DNA from: Pseudoxanthomonas sp.
GTDB lineage: Bacteria; Pseudomonadota; Gammaproteobacteria; Xanthomonadales; Xanthomonadaceae
NCBI RefSeq assembly: GCF_002863005.1
Contig: NZ_PKDG01000009.1
Span: forward strand, 157,882 to 221,881
Length of the DNA stretch: 64,000 bases
Direction of reading: 5' to 3'
Of this stretch, positions 7,536 to 16,002 are shown in pieces; within the stretch, counting starts at the first letter, position 1; each line of letters starts with the position of its first letter. Both the position numbers and the translations under genes were made by a program. Under the pieces are notes generated by a model. That model searched no databases, had not been told where the DNA came from, and saw only the letters and a list, made by a program, of their open reading frames with translations.

Positions 7536-10022
7536 ATGCCGTCTCCCGCCTTCCCGATCATCCCGCTGCTGCCGGACATCGTCCGCAGCCTGTCCGACCA
7601 TCCGCGCCTGGTGCTGGAAGCCCCGCCCGGTGCGGGCAAGACCACGCAGGTGCCGCTGGCGCTGCTGGACGAGCCGTGGCTGCAGGGCCGCAAGATCGTG
7701 ATGCTGGAACCCCGCCGCGTGGCCGCACGCGCGGCGGCCGGGTTCATGGCCAAGCAGCGGGGCGAAGCGGTCGGCGGCACGGTCGGCTACCGCATCCGGT
7801 TCGAGAACAAGGTCGGGCCGGACACGCGGATCGAAGTGGTCACCGAAGGCATCCTGACCCGGATGATCCAGGACGATCCGATGCTGGAGAGCGTCGGTGC
7901 GATCCTGTTCGACGAATTCCACGAACGCCACCTGGCGGGCGACCTCGGCCTGGCGCTCGCGCTGGACGTGCAGGCGCAGCTGCGCGAGGACCTGCGCATC
8001 GTCGTGATGTCTGCCACGCTCGACGGCGAGAAGCTGGCGCGGTTCCTCGAAGCGCCGCGGCTGAGCAGCGAAGGCCGGGGCTTCCCGGTCCAGGTCGCGC
8101 ACTTCCCCGCACGCCGCGACGAGCCCACCGACGTGCAGGCGCGTCGCGCCATCGAACAGGCCGTGCAGGCGCACCCCGGCGACGTACTGGTGTTCCTGCC
8201 TGGGCAGCGCGAGATCGCGCGCGTGGCGACGATGCTGGCGGAGGTCTTGCCGCAGGACATCCTCGTCCTCGCCCTGCATGGCGAATTGCCAGTGGAGAAA
8301 CAGTCCGAAGCGCTGCAGCCGGATCCACAGGGCCGACGCCGCGTGGTGCTGGCGACCAACGTGGCCGAATCGTCGGTGACGCTGCCCGGCGTGCGCGTGG
8401 TGGTCGACAGCGGACAGGCACGCGAGCCTTCGTACGACCCGAACAGCGGGTTCTCGCGGCTGGAAGTGACGACTATCTCGCAGGCCTCCGCCGACCAGCG
8501 CGCAGGCCGCGCGGGTCGCGTGGCCGAAGGGTGGGCGTATCGCCTGTGGCCGCAGTCGCAGCGGCTGGATCCGCAGCGGCGGCCCGAGATCGCGCTGGTC
8601 GAACTCGGTGCGCTGGCGTTGGAGCTGGCCGCATGGGGCAGCGACGACCTGCGCTTCGTCGATGCCCCGCCGCCCGGCGCGATGAACGCCGCGCGCGACC
8701 TGTTGCGCCGCCTCGGCGCACTGACGCCGACGAACGCCATCACACCGCTGGGCAAGCGCATGCTCGCGCTCGGCACGCATCCGCGACTCGCGGCGATGCT
8801 GCTGTCGGCAGGCGAGGGCGAGGACCGCGCGCTCGCCTGCGACCTCGCCGCGCTGGTCGAAGCGCGCGATCCACTGCGGATGGGCGGCGATGCGCTGGCC
8901 GCGCGCTGGCGCGCCCTGGCGGCGTTCCGCAGCGGCCGCGCGCCGCAGGACGCGAACCGCTCCGGCCTGGCCGCGATCGAAGCCGCCGCGAAGCAGTGGC
9001 GCCGCCGCGTGCGTGAGAACGCAGCGCCGCCATCCTCCGTTGAAGCGCATCGCCTGGGCGACGTGCTGATGCATGCGTTTCCGGACCGCATCGGTTTCCA
9101 GCATCCGCAGGACGCACGTCGCTACCTGCTGGCGAACGGACGCAGCGCACGGCTGTTCGACGACAGTGCGCTGGTCGGCGAGCCGTGGATCGTGGTCAGC
9201 GAGCTTCGCCATGAAGCGCGCGACGCGCTCGTGCAGCAGGCCGCGCCGCTGGACGAACGGCGGCTGCGACGCGACTTCGCCGATCGCTTCGTCACCGAGG
9301 ACACCGTGCGCTGGGATGCGTCGCGTCGCGCGCTGTCTGCGCAACGCGAATCGCGCTTCGACCAGATCGTGTTCGACGCACGGCCTGCCGGCCGCGTGGA
9401 TCCCGTGCTCGCCGCCGCCGCGCTGACCGATGCGGTGCGCGACCTCGGTCTGGACGCGTTGCCGTGGCCCGAATCGCTGCAGCAATGGCGCGAACGCGTG
9501 CGCTGCCTGCGCGAGTGGATGCCCGACCTCGGCCTGCCCGACCTGTCCGACGACGCATTGATGGCGACGCTCGATACCTGGCTGAAGCCCGCCTTCGCCG
9601 GCAAGACGCGGCTGGATGCGCTGGGCGAGGACGATCTGGCGAACGCGCTGAAGTCCGGCCTCGACTGGTCGCTGCGCCAGCGCATCGATGCGCTCGCACC
9701 CACGCGGATCACCGTGCCGTCGGGCATGGAGCGCCGCATCGAGTATGCGCACGGCCAGCCGCCGGTGCTGGCGGTGAAGCTGCAGGAGTTGTTCGGCCTC
9801 GCCGACACCCCGCGCGTGGCGGACGGCCGCGTGCCCGTCCTGCTGCATTTGCTCTCACCGGGCGGCAAACCCCTGCAGGTGACCTCCGACCTGCGCAACT
9901 TCTGGAGCTCGACCTACGCCGAGGTGAAGAAGGAGATGAAGGGGCGGTATCCGAAGCATCCGTGGCCCGACGACCCGTGGAGCGCCCAGGCGACCCATCG
10001 GGCGAAGCCGCGCGGTACGTAG
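7536..10022 (+). CDS. hrpB: ATP-dependent helicase HrpB
   Basis: An 828-residue DExH-box helicase. Motif I is APPGAGKTTQ, motif II is DEFHERH, motif III is SAT, and motif VI is QRAGRAGR. HA2-type and HrpB C-terminal domains follow. The start at 7536 is chosen because the helicase homology begins at once and a longer frame would run through the REP hairpin. HrpB proteins are cytoplasmic RNA/DNA helicases of unclear physiological role. The final 17 codons (DDPWSAQATHRAKPRGT) are repeated 125 bases downstream (see repeat). The stop TAG at 10020-10022 sits in a GTAGCG string. Confidence 0.92.
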   Translation: MPSPAFPIIPLLPDIVRSLSDHPRLVLEAPPGAGKTTQVPLALLDEPWLQGRKIVMLEPRRVAARAAAGFMAKQRGEAVGGTVGYRIRFENKVGPDTRIEVVTEGILTRMIQDDPMLESVGAILFDEFHERHLAGDLGLALALDVQAQLREDLRIVVMSATLDGEKLARFLEAPRLSSEGRGFPVQVAHFPARRDEPTDVQARRAIEQAVQAHPGDVLVFLPGQREIARVATMLAEVLPQDILVLALHGELPVEKQSEALQPDPQGRRRVVLATNVAESSVTLPGVRVVVDSGQAREPSYDPNSGFSRLEVTTISQASADQRAGRAGRVAEGWAYRLWPQSQRLDPQRRPEIALVELGALALELAAWGSDDLRFVDAPPPGAMNAARDLLRRLGALTPTNAITPLGKRMLALGTHPRLAAMLLSAGEGEDRALACDLAALVEARDPLRMGGDALAARWRALAAFRSGRAPQDANRSGLAAIEAAAKQWRRRVRENAAPPSSVEAHRLGDVLMHAFPDRIGFQHPQDARRYLLANGRSARLFDDSALVGEPWIVVSELRHEARDALVQQAAPLDERRLRRDFADRFVTEDTVRWDASRRALSAQRESRFDQIVFDARPAGRVDPVLAAAALTDAVRDLGLDALPWPESLQQWRERVRCLREWMPDLGLPDLSDDALMATLDTWLKPAFAGKTRLDALGEDDLANALKSGLDWSLRQRIDALAPTRITVPSGMERRIEYAHGQPPVLAVKLQELFGLADTPRVADGRVPVLLHLLSPGGKPLQVTSDLRNFWSSTYAEVKKEMKGRYPKHPWPDDPWSAQATHRAKPRGT

Positions 10023-10149
10023 CGCGTCGTTATCGCCTGTCGCGGCGGCGGCGCACCCACTACGTTGGCGGTGGGTTCCACTCGGCGCGGCCCGACGACC
10101 CTTGGAGCGCCCAGGCGACCCATCGAGCGAAGCCGCGCGGTACGTAGCG
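9964..10149 (+). repeat. Direct repeat of the 3' end of hrpB
   Basis: Bases 9964-10024 (the end of hrpB and its stop) are repeated at 10089-10149 with only two differences in 61 bases, at an offset of exactly 125. The second copy also ends in TACGTAGCG and runs straight into a family-B REP. The spacer 10025-10088 is unrelated. Confidence 0.85.
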
Positions 10150-10333
10150 TGCGCCATGCGCACGACCGCATGAAGCTCGCTTCATCGCACGGCCTCACGC
10201 ATCCGCCTCTCTATCGCGTGCTCGACGCGCATCACGTTCAGCCGGCGGCCAGCGCGGGGCAGCGGAACTAACACCACGTAAACATCCAGCGCCGGACACT
10301 GGCGTCCTCCCCACCCCTTTCAGGGAAGACGCC
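10023..10333. other. Gene-free gap between hrpB and the 126-residue gene
   Basis: 311 bases without a supported gene. It holds the second copy of the hrpB tail (10089-10149) and a single family-B REP (10144-10167). About 160 bases with no recognised feature follow, ending in a gene-proximal run that should contain the promoter of the gene at 10334. Confidence 0.6.
10144..10167. repeat. REP element, family B (single)
   Basis: It begins GTAGCGTGCGCCATGCGCAC. The core GTGCGC-CAT-GCGCAC is itself palindromic. The same family occurs as inverted pairs at 54287 and 55154. Confidence 0.75.
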
Positions 10334-10714
10334 ATGAGCAAGCTGACCACCATCACCGATCGCGCACTCGAGCTGGCCAGCCAGGCCGGTACCAGCCTCA
10401 AGCATGCGGTTCCCAGCGCCGACAAGCTGCTGCAGACCGGCGCCGCGCTCGGCGTGGCGAAGACCGGCGGCAGGCTGGCCGTGGGCTTCGTGCGTCGCAA
10501 TCCTGCCGTCGCCGTGGCCACCGGTATCGGCGTCGGGCTGCTGGCCCTGGTCGCTTACCGCAAGCGCAAGCAGGACCAGGCCACGGGTGCGATCGAAGGC
10601 AAGTCGCGCCGCGTTGAAGCGCGCAAGGTCAATGGCACGGCCAAGACCTCCACGGCACGCAAGACCGGAACGCCGCGCAAGCCGCGCAGCACGGCGCGTA
10701 CCGCCGAGAGCTGA
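10334..10714 (+). CDS. Small protein with one hydrophobic segment and a basic tail
   Basis: 126 residues, family not recognised. The N-terminal half is amphipathic. One hydrophobic glycine-rich segment lies near residues 57-73 (VAVATGIGVGLLALVAY), followed by a strongly basic Lys/Arg/Thr-rich tail (KTSTARKTGTPRKPRS) that looks disordered and could bind nucleic acid or anionic lipid. This layout resembles small inner-membrane proteins of the ElaB/YqjD type only in outline. The ATG at 10334 follows an AGGGAAGACGCC ribosome-binding stretch. It converges with rluE across a shared hairpin. Confidence 0.65.
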   Translation: MSKLTTITDRALELASQAGTSLKHAVPSADKLLQTGAALGVAKTGGRLAVGFVRRNPAVAVATGIGVGLLALVAYRKRKQDQATGAIEGKSRRVEARKVNGTAKTSTARKTGTPRKPRSTARTAES

Positions 10715-10726
10715 TGTCTGATGGCT

Positions 10727-10752
10727 TGGCGCCCGCGTTACAGCGGGCGCCA
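10727..10752. terminator. Hairpin between convergent genes, overlapping the rluE stop
   Basis: The arms TGGCGCCCGC (10727-10736) and GCGGGCGCCA (10743-10752) pair perfectly with a six-base loop. The rluE stop (10738-10740) lies in the loop, so the last rluE codons form one arm. No U-run is present, so it may act as a bidirectional or 3'-protecting hairpin. Confidence 0.5.
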
Positions 10753-11292
10753 CATGCCCGGCATCAGGTCACCCAATCGGGTATCGCCCATCGAGGCACG
10801 CACCAGTCGCAGCGTGGGCAGGCCGACGGCCGCCGTCATGCGCCGGACCTGGCGGTTGCGACCTTCGGTAATCGTCATCGAAAGCCACGCATCCGGCACC
10901 GACTTGCGGAAGCGGACAGGTGGATCGCGTGGCCACAGGGCCGGTGCGGGATCCAGTCTCTCGACCAGCGCAGGCCGCGTGGGCCCATCGTTCAACACCA
11001 CGCCGCGCCGCAGCCGGTCCAGCTGCGCTTCCGTCGGAGCGCCTTCCACCTGCACCCAGTACGTCTTCGGTTGCTTGTGGCGCGGATCGGTCAGCCGGTT
11101 CGCCAACGCGCCATCGTCCGTGAGCAGCAGCAAGCCTTCGCTGTCGTAATCCAGCCGACCCGCCGCATAGACGCGCGGCGGCAGGCCGAATTCCGCCAGT
11201 GTCCGCCGCGGCGGATCGCTGCGGTCGGTGAACTGGCAGAGCACGTTGAAGGGTTTGTTGAATGCGATCAGCACGCGCGGCGGTCCGGCCAT
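10738..11292 (-). CDS. rluE: 23S rRNA pseudouridine(2457) synthase
   Basis: A 184-residue RsuA-branch pseudouridine synthase without an S4 domain, as in RluE. It has [11 protein letters not shown] at the N-terminus, the catalytic loop [14 protein letters not shown] with the nucleophilic Asp, KTYWVQVEG, and the C-terminal [13 protein letters not shown]. coli RluE modifies U2457 of 23S rRNA. The length and motifs match that enzyme rather than the longer RluB/RluF, which carry S4 domains. Confidence 0.88.
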   Translation of the reverse strand: MAGPPRVLIAFNKPFNVLCQFTDRSDPPRRTLAEFGLPPRVYAAGRLDYDSEGLLLLTDDGALANRLTDPRHKQPKTYWVQVEGAPTEAQLDRLRRGVVLNDGPTRPALVERLDPAPALWPRDPPVRFRKSVPDAWLSMTITEGRNRQVRRMTAAVGLPTLRLVRASMGDTRLGDLMPGMWRPL

Positions 11293-11339
11293 CGAGCACG
11301 ATGCGCATTGCCGCGAGGATGGAGTGTCGGGTTCATCAC

Positions 11340-11927
11340 TCAGGCGGCTGGTGCCGGGGGCTCGGGCGGCTGGCTATCGGGCGTCGCCGGCCAACGGGGT
11401 CTTGCGCGCGCCATGGCCTCGAAAACGCCATCGCGGCGCACCCACGCATGGTGGAGCGCTGCCGCCGCGTGCAGCAGGATCAGCGCGAACAGCGCATAGC
11501 CCAGCACGCCATGCGCCTGTCGCAGGGCGCTGTACAGGGCGGGATCGTGCGGAAGGATCGGTGGCAGCGAAAAGGTGGCGGTCATGCGGACCGGATAGCC
11601 GCCGGCCGACAGCATCGCCCAACCGAGCAGCGGCATGGCCAGCATGGCCGCATACAGCGCGACGTGCGACCCCTTCGCCGCGAGCGCCTGCGCGCGGGAA
11701 AGCGAAGCGGGCAGGGGAGGCGGCGGGTGGCGCCAGCGGTACAGCAGGCGGACCAACGCCAGCACCAGCACGGCGATGCCCAGCGGGCGATGCAGGTCGA
11801 CCAGTGCCGGCCGCCAGGCGAGCGACGCGACCATGCCGACGCCGACGAACAGCATCGTCAGGATCAGGACCGCCATGCCCCAGTGCAGCAGGCGCGCGAC
11901 CGCATCGAAATGGCCGTGACGGTTCAC
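11340..11927 (-). CDS. Cytochrome b561 family protein
   Basis: A 195-residue four-helix membrane protein. Conserved His residues lie in [29 protein letters not shown] and ILLHAAAA, which suits two b-type hemes across the inner membrane. The start is GTG at 11927, which overlaps the stop of the catalase-like gene by four bases (GTGA), so translation is coupled. The family moves electrons from the quinone pool. With a periplasmic heme peroxidase encoded immediately upstream, the likely role is to feed that peroxidase with electrons. The C-terminal tail is Pro-rich. Confidence 0.85.
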   Translation of the reverse strand: MNRHGHFDAVARLLHWGMAVLILTMLFVGVGMVASLAWRPALVDLHRPLGIAVLVLALVRLLYRWRHPPPPLPASLSRAQALAAKGSHVALYAAMLAMPLLGWAMLSAGGYPVRMTATFSLPPILPHDPALYSALRQAHGVLGYALFALILLHAAAALHHAWVRRDGVFEAMARARPRWPATPDSQPPEPPAPAA

Positions 11928-13030
11928 CGGCCCACCTCCGCGTCCGATGCGGCCGGCGGCGTCGCGATGTCGCCGCGCGCAGTCTCGCGCTCGCGACGAT
12001 TGAACGACACGCTGTACGCAGCGGCGCGTGCAGCGAGGATGGGGTCGCCGGACAGCGCCACGCCGTCCGGCACCACGGTGGGGTCGTAGTTCACGTCGCG
12101 GCATGCGCCGGTGGCCTGGGCCTCGCTGCGGTCCAGCACCAGCGTGCCGACCACCTGCTGCGGCCGCGACGCCGGCCACGGCTGCGACGGGTCATCGACC
12201 GGATCGCCGGCCACCGCTTCCGTGACCACCATGTCCCAGCGCAGCGGGCCCCGGGCGAGCCGTCCCTGCAGTTCGCCTTGCAGGTAATCCGCTTCGGCCT
12301 GCCGGCGTGCGGTGTCGGCCAACGGTTCGAACGCGGCCTGCGGTCGCATCGACCACCGCACGAAGCGTGAGCGGCCTTGTGCATCGATGAATCGGAAGGC
12401 ATTCACGCCGTTGTAGTCCGTGTTCGCCCAACTGCTCGACCACGGCGCGGATTTCGCCCAGGCCTGGAAGCGGGCGGCTTCCGGATACTGCGCGAGGAAC
12501 GCCGCCATCTTCGCCGGGTCGGGCTTGCCGGTGGCCGGATCGGGGCGCGACGCCAGCATCTGTGCATGGAAACCGGCCGGCGTGGCCACCGCGAAGAACG
12601 GGAAGCTGTTCATCGCCATCCGCCATTCCTGTCCGTCGTCCGTCCGCAACGACAGCGCCAGGCTGCGCACGCGCGCCTGCGCCTCGGCGCCGAAGGGATC
12701 GCCGCCACCGATCGACAGGCGCCCCTGCACCGGCGTCCTCGACTGGGCGAAGACGCGGGCACGCGACAGCGCAGCGGCCTGCGGCGTCGGGACGAAATGG
12801 CCGGACACGCACATGCCCTTGCTGTGCGCGCGCCGGAAGCCCGGATAGGGCTTGCCGTTCTCGATGTCGTCAACCAGCCGCGGGGCGGTCAGGCGAGTTT
12901 CCGGTCCGATCCGGCCCGCGACCCAGGCGAAGGCCAGCGCCGCCGCCAGGACGATGGCGGCGATCGCCAGCAACGCTCGCCAAGGACGTCGACCCTGGCC
13001 CGCGTGCGCATCATCGTGAGGAACGCTCAT
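11924..13030 (-). CDS. Catalase-family peroxidase (SrpA-like), membrane-anchored
   Basis: 368 residues, much shorter than a full catalase (about 480 or more) and in the size range of catalase-related SrpA-type peroxidases. An N-terminal signal anchor (residues 18-39) points to export. The distal heme His is in FRRAHSKGM (His69), the PFFAVATPAGF stretch is conserved, and the proximal Tyr is near residue 339 (RAAAYSVSFNR). The family reduces peroxides with an external donor. The overlapping cytochrome b561 gene downstream is a plausible donor. The gene follows the exported methyltransferase on the same strand with a 19-base gap. Confidence 0.85.
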   Translation of the reverse strand: MSVPHDDAHAGQGRRPWRALLAIAAIVLAAALAFAWVAGRIGPETRLTAPRLVDDIENGKPYPGFRRAHSKGMCVSGHFVPTPQAAALSRARVFAQSRTPVQGRLSIGGGDPFGAEAQARVRSLALSLRTDDGQEWRMAMNSFPFFAVATPAGFHAQMLASRPDPATGKPDPAKMAAFLAQYPEAARFQAWAKSAPWSSSWANTDYNGVNAFRFIDAQGRSRFVRWSMRPQAAFEPLADTARRQAEADYLQGELQGRLARGPLRWDMVVTEAVAGDPVDDPSQPWPASRPQQVVGTLVLDRSEAQATGACRDVNYDPTVVPDGVALSGDPILAARAAAYSVSFNRRERETARGDIATPPAASDAEVGR

Positions 13031-13049
13031 CGCGACGCCCGCGCCCCTG

Positions 13050-13913
13050 TCAGGGCTTCACGAACCGCAGCGTCATGCGGTCGCTTTCGCCGATGGCCTG
13101 GTACTTCGCGCGGTCCGCTTCCGGGTGGTTGTTGGACGGCGGCAGCGTCCACACGCCGTTCGGGTGGTCCTTGGTGTCCTTCGGATTGGCGTTGATCTCG
13201 CTCTTCGCCTGCAGCTGGAAGCCGGCGGCCTTCGCCAGCGCGATCACCTGCGCCTCGCTGACATAGCCGGTGTCGTCGTCTGCCGCCACGTCCTGGTTCG
13301 CGCGGTGCTCCACCACGCCCAGCACGCCGCCGGGCTTGAGCACGGCGAAGAAGCCCTTGAACATCCCTTCGGCCTGGTTCGCGCTGCGCCAGTTGTGCAC
13401 GTTTCGGAACGTCAGCACCACATCGGCGGAATTGGCCGCGCCGAAGACCGGAGCGGCGGGGTCGTACTTCACCGTCACCGCCTTGTCGAACTGCGCGGGA
13501 GCATCGACGAACTTCTTCTGCAGGCCATCGACGCTGCGCTGGTAGTAGCTGCGGCTCTTCTCGGCCACGGCCGCCGGATCGACGACCGCAGCGACATAAC
13601 GCCCCTCCGCCTTCAGGTACGGCGCCAGCACCTCCGAATACCAGCCGCCGCCGGGGGTGATTTCCACCACGGTCTGCGATGGCTTGACGCCGAAGAACGC
13701 AAGGGTTTCCTTCGGATGGCGATGGACGTCGCGCGCAGTGTTCTTGGCATCGCGCCACTCGCCCTTCAGCACGGCGTCGAGCGCGGCGGCATCGGATGCG
13801 GACAGCGTGTGCGCGGCGTCCGCGGCCTTGGCCGGCGAAGCGGCGAATGCGGGTTGCGATGCGGCCAGTGCGGCCACCAGCGCCAGGGACAGCGGAACCA
13901 TGCGGATCGTCAT
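13050..13913 (-). CDS. Exported class I SAM-dependent methyltransferase-like protein
   Basis: A 287-residue protein with a clear cleavable signal peptide (LALVAALAASQPAFA, cut near residue 24). A Rossmann methyltransferase core follows, with motif I VVEITPGGGWYSE (residues 82-94) and FRNVHNW and LKPGGVLGVVEH further on. This corresponds to the 'predicted methyltransferase' group COG4798, whose members are often exported. S-adenosylmethionine is not known to be available in the periplasm, so catalysis there is doubtful. It is followed on the same strand by the catalase-like peroxidase and b561. Confidence 0.8.
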   Translation of the reverse strand: MTIRMVPLSLALVAALAASQPAFAASPAKAADAAHTLSASDAAALDAVLKGEWRDAKNTARDVHRHPKETLAFFGVKPSQTVVEITPGGGWYSEVLAPYLKAEGRYVAAVVDPAAVAEKSRSYYQRSVDGLQKKFVDAPAQFDKAVTVKYDPAAPVFGAANSADVVLTFRNVHNWRSANQAEGMFKGFFAVLKPGGVLGVVEHRANQDVAADDDTGYVSEAQVIALAKAAGFQLQAKSEINANPKDTKDHPNGVWTLPPSNNHPEADRAKYQAIGESDRMTLRFVKP

Positions 13914-14057
13914 CGGGAAGGCCTCCAGAAAGGTGCGCGGAGCCTAGCACGCAGCATGTTCAGCCCGCATGGCGGCCGTCGCGCCGCGGCCACGCTTCAT
14001 CGCATCCGCACGCGGCCTCGCTAGACTGCGACGCATCGCACCGCCGGACACGCCGCC

Positions 14058-15086
14058 ATGACCCGCCAGGATCCCACCCGCAACACCCGCATCGTGCTGG
14101 CCGCCCGCCCGCAGGGCGAGCCGACGGCCGACGATTTCCGGATGGAACAGGTGCCGCTGCCTGCTCCCGCCGATGGCCAGGTGTTGCTGCGCAACCGCTA
14201 CCTGTCGCTGGACCCGTACATGCGCGGACGCATGAATGCCGGGCGCTCGTACGCCAAGCCGGTCGAGATCGACGAGGTCATGGAAGGCGGGACGGTGTCC
14301 GAGGTGGTCGCCTCCCGCCACCCCGATCTGAAGGTGGGCGATGTCGTGCTTGCGCACGGCGGCTGGCAGACGCATGCGGTGGCCGATGGCAAGGGGTTGA
14401 AGCGCACGCTGGACGCACGCGTGGCGCCTTTGACCACCGCGCTGGGCGTCTATGGCATGCCGGGCTTCACCGCCTATGTCGGCCTGCATGAAATCGGCAA
14501 ACCGCAGGCCGGCGAAACGGTCGTGGTGGCCGCCGCCAGCGGACCGGTCGGCGCGACCGTCGGCCAGATCGCGAAACTGCAGGGGGCGCGTACCGTCGGC
14601 ATCGCCGGTGGCGAGCGCAAGCGTGCCTACCTGCACGACGAACTCGGCTTCGACGTCGCGCTCGACCATCGCGCCCCGGATTTCGCCGACCAGCTGCGCG
14701 CCGCGTGCCCTGACGGCATCGACGTCTATTTCGAGAACGTCGGCGGAGCCGTGTTCGATGCCGTGGTGCCGCTGCTCAACGATTTCGCCCGCATCCCGGT
14801 CTGCGGGTTGGTGGCGCACTACAACGACAAGGCTTTGCCGGCCGGGCCCGACCGCATGCCGTGGCTGATGGGGCAGATCCTTTCCCGGCACCTGACCATG
14901 CGCGGCTTCATCCAGTACGACTTCATCGCGCTGTATCCGCAGTTCCTGCGCGAGATGGGCTGCTGGCTCGCCGAAGGAAAGATCCGCTACCGCGAGGACA
15001 TCGTGGAGGGGCTGGAGAACGCACCGCGCGCGCTGATCGGCCTGCTGCGCGGGGAGAACTTCGGCAAGGTGGTGGTGAAGCTCTGA
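14058..15086 (+). CDS. NADP-dependent oxidoreductase, zinc-free MDR (CurA/YncB-like)
   Basis: A 342-residue medium-chain dehydrogenase/reductase. It has the DPYMRGRM motif, the PGFTAYVGL region, and AASGPVGATVGQIAK followed by GIAGGERKR for NADPH binding. The NVGGAVFDAV segment is typical of the leukotriene B4 12-hydroxydehydrogenase/curcumin reductase group. These enzymes reduce alpha,beta-unsaturated ketones and aldehydes in the cytoplasm. It is divergent from the methyltransferase, with 144 bases between. Confidence 0.88.
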   Translation: MTRQDPTRNTRIVLAARPQGEPTADDFRMEQVPLPAPADGQVLLRNRYLSLDPYMRGRMNAGRSYAKPVEIDEVMEGGTVSEVVASRHPDLKVGDVVLAHGGWQTHAVADGKGLKRTLDARVAPLTTALGVYGMPGFTAYVGLHEIGKPQAGETVVVAAASGPVGATVGQIAKLQGARTVGIAGGERKRAYLHDELGFDVALDHRAPDFADQLRAACPDGIDVYFENVGGAVFDAVVPLLNDFARIPVCGLVAHYNDKALPAGPDRMPWLMGQILSRHLTMRGFIQYDFIALYPQFLREMGCWLAEGKIRYREDIVEGLENAPRALIGLLRGENFGKVVVKL

Positions 15087-15096
15087 GCACGGCGGC

Positions 15097-16002
15097 TCAG
15101 CGCTCGATGCCGTGCTCGGCTTCGTAAGCCTGCATCTTCGCGATGGCGTCCAGCAGATACGCGTACCACGCCTTCTCGATCTCCTCGATCGGTCCGATCA
15201 GGCGTTCGAAGTCGGGCGTGGAGGCGCCCAGGGCGAGCAACTGTTTGTAAGCGCTGGCGTACCTCCCGTCCCGGTGGTGGAACAGGAAGTGCGAGAGACT
15301 CCAGTAGTGCAGGTAGTACAGATTGACGTGCTGGTCGATGCCCGGGCCGCGGCCTTCCACCAGCTCCCGCAACGGGATGAAACGCAAGGCCGCGACGTCG
15401 GCGTCGAGGCTCCCCGTGAGCTTCATGCGCGACAGCCACCAGGTCGGATAGGTGTCGGGATCGCTGCGACCCGGGGTGAGCACACCGTTCTCTAGCCAGC
15501 TCGCGCCGAGATAGCCCGCGACGCCTTCGTTGGCCCACGCGGGCAACCGCCAGCCGGCGACTTCGGTGTTCAGTTGGTGCACGGCCTCGTGCAGCATCCA
15601 ATGGTACGGGTTCGCGCTGCCGCTCCCGTAATACGCATAGCAGGCGGGCCGCAGGTAATAGGCTTCGGCCCATGGCCGGCTGCGGTTGTTGCGCGCGAAC
15701 TCGTCCGCGTCGCGGTAGAGCACCAGGATCAGCGGCGTGGTCGACGGCGCCACATGGTCCGCGAACAGCGACAGGTAGGCGGCATGCAGGCTTTCCGCGG
15801 CGGCGGCGATCTCCTGGGTCTGCGCAGGCGTCGCCGTGCTGTGCACGTGGTAGTGCGCGGTCTGCAGGAGGCGTGCGCCGTCCGGGATCGATGCCTTGGG
15901 CACGGAAGCACGCTTCGGGGGTGCGGCCTTCCACACGATGACGCCGGCGACCGAAGTCGCCAGCGCCAGTGACGTCGCGACCAGCACGGTGCGACGCTTC
16001 AT
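15097..16002 (-). CDS. Exported DUF1570-like zinc metallopeptidase
   Basis: 301 residues. An N-terminal signal/anchor (KRRTVLVATSLALATSVAGVIV) precedes a gluzincin-type site: HEAVH at residues 138-142 and the downstream Glu159 in WANEGVAGYLG, a plausible third zinc ligand. The rest (AYYLRPACYAYYGSG before, FLFHHRDGRYASAY after) matches the DUF1570 pattern. The start is the ATG at 16002, which overlaps the pat stop (ATGA). The substrate is unknown. Confidence 0.75.
   Translation of the reverse strand: MKRRTVLVATSLALATSVAGVIVWKAAPPKRASVPKASIPDGARLLQTAHYHVHSTATPAQTQEIAAAAESLHAAYLSLFADHVAPSTTPLILVLYRDADEFARNNRSRPWAEAYYLRPACYAYYGSGSANPYHWMLHEAVHQLNTEVAGWRLPAWANEGVAGYLGASWLENGVLTPGRSDPDTYPTWWLSRMKLTGSLDADVAALRFIPLRELVEGRGPGIDQHVNLYYLHYWSLSHFLFHHRDGRYASAYKQLLALGASTPDFERLIGPIEEIEKAWYAYLLDAIAKMQAYEAEHGIER

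Noticed and set aside
7464..9848. A 794-codon minus-strand frame opposite hrpB
   Set aside because: No domain or start context, and the plus-strand helicase motifs are complete. Similar long shadows lie opposite icd, gltB, gltD, the TldD genes, aceK and pat.
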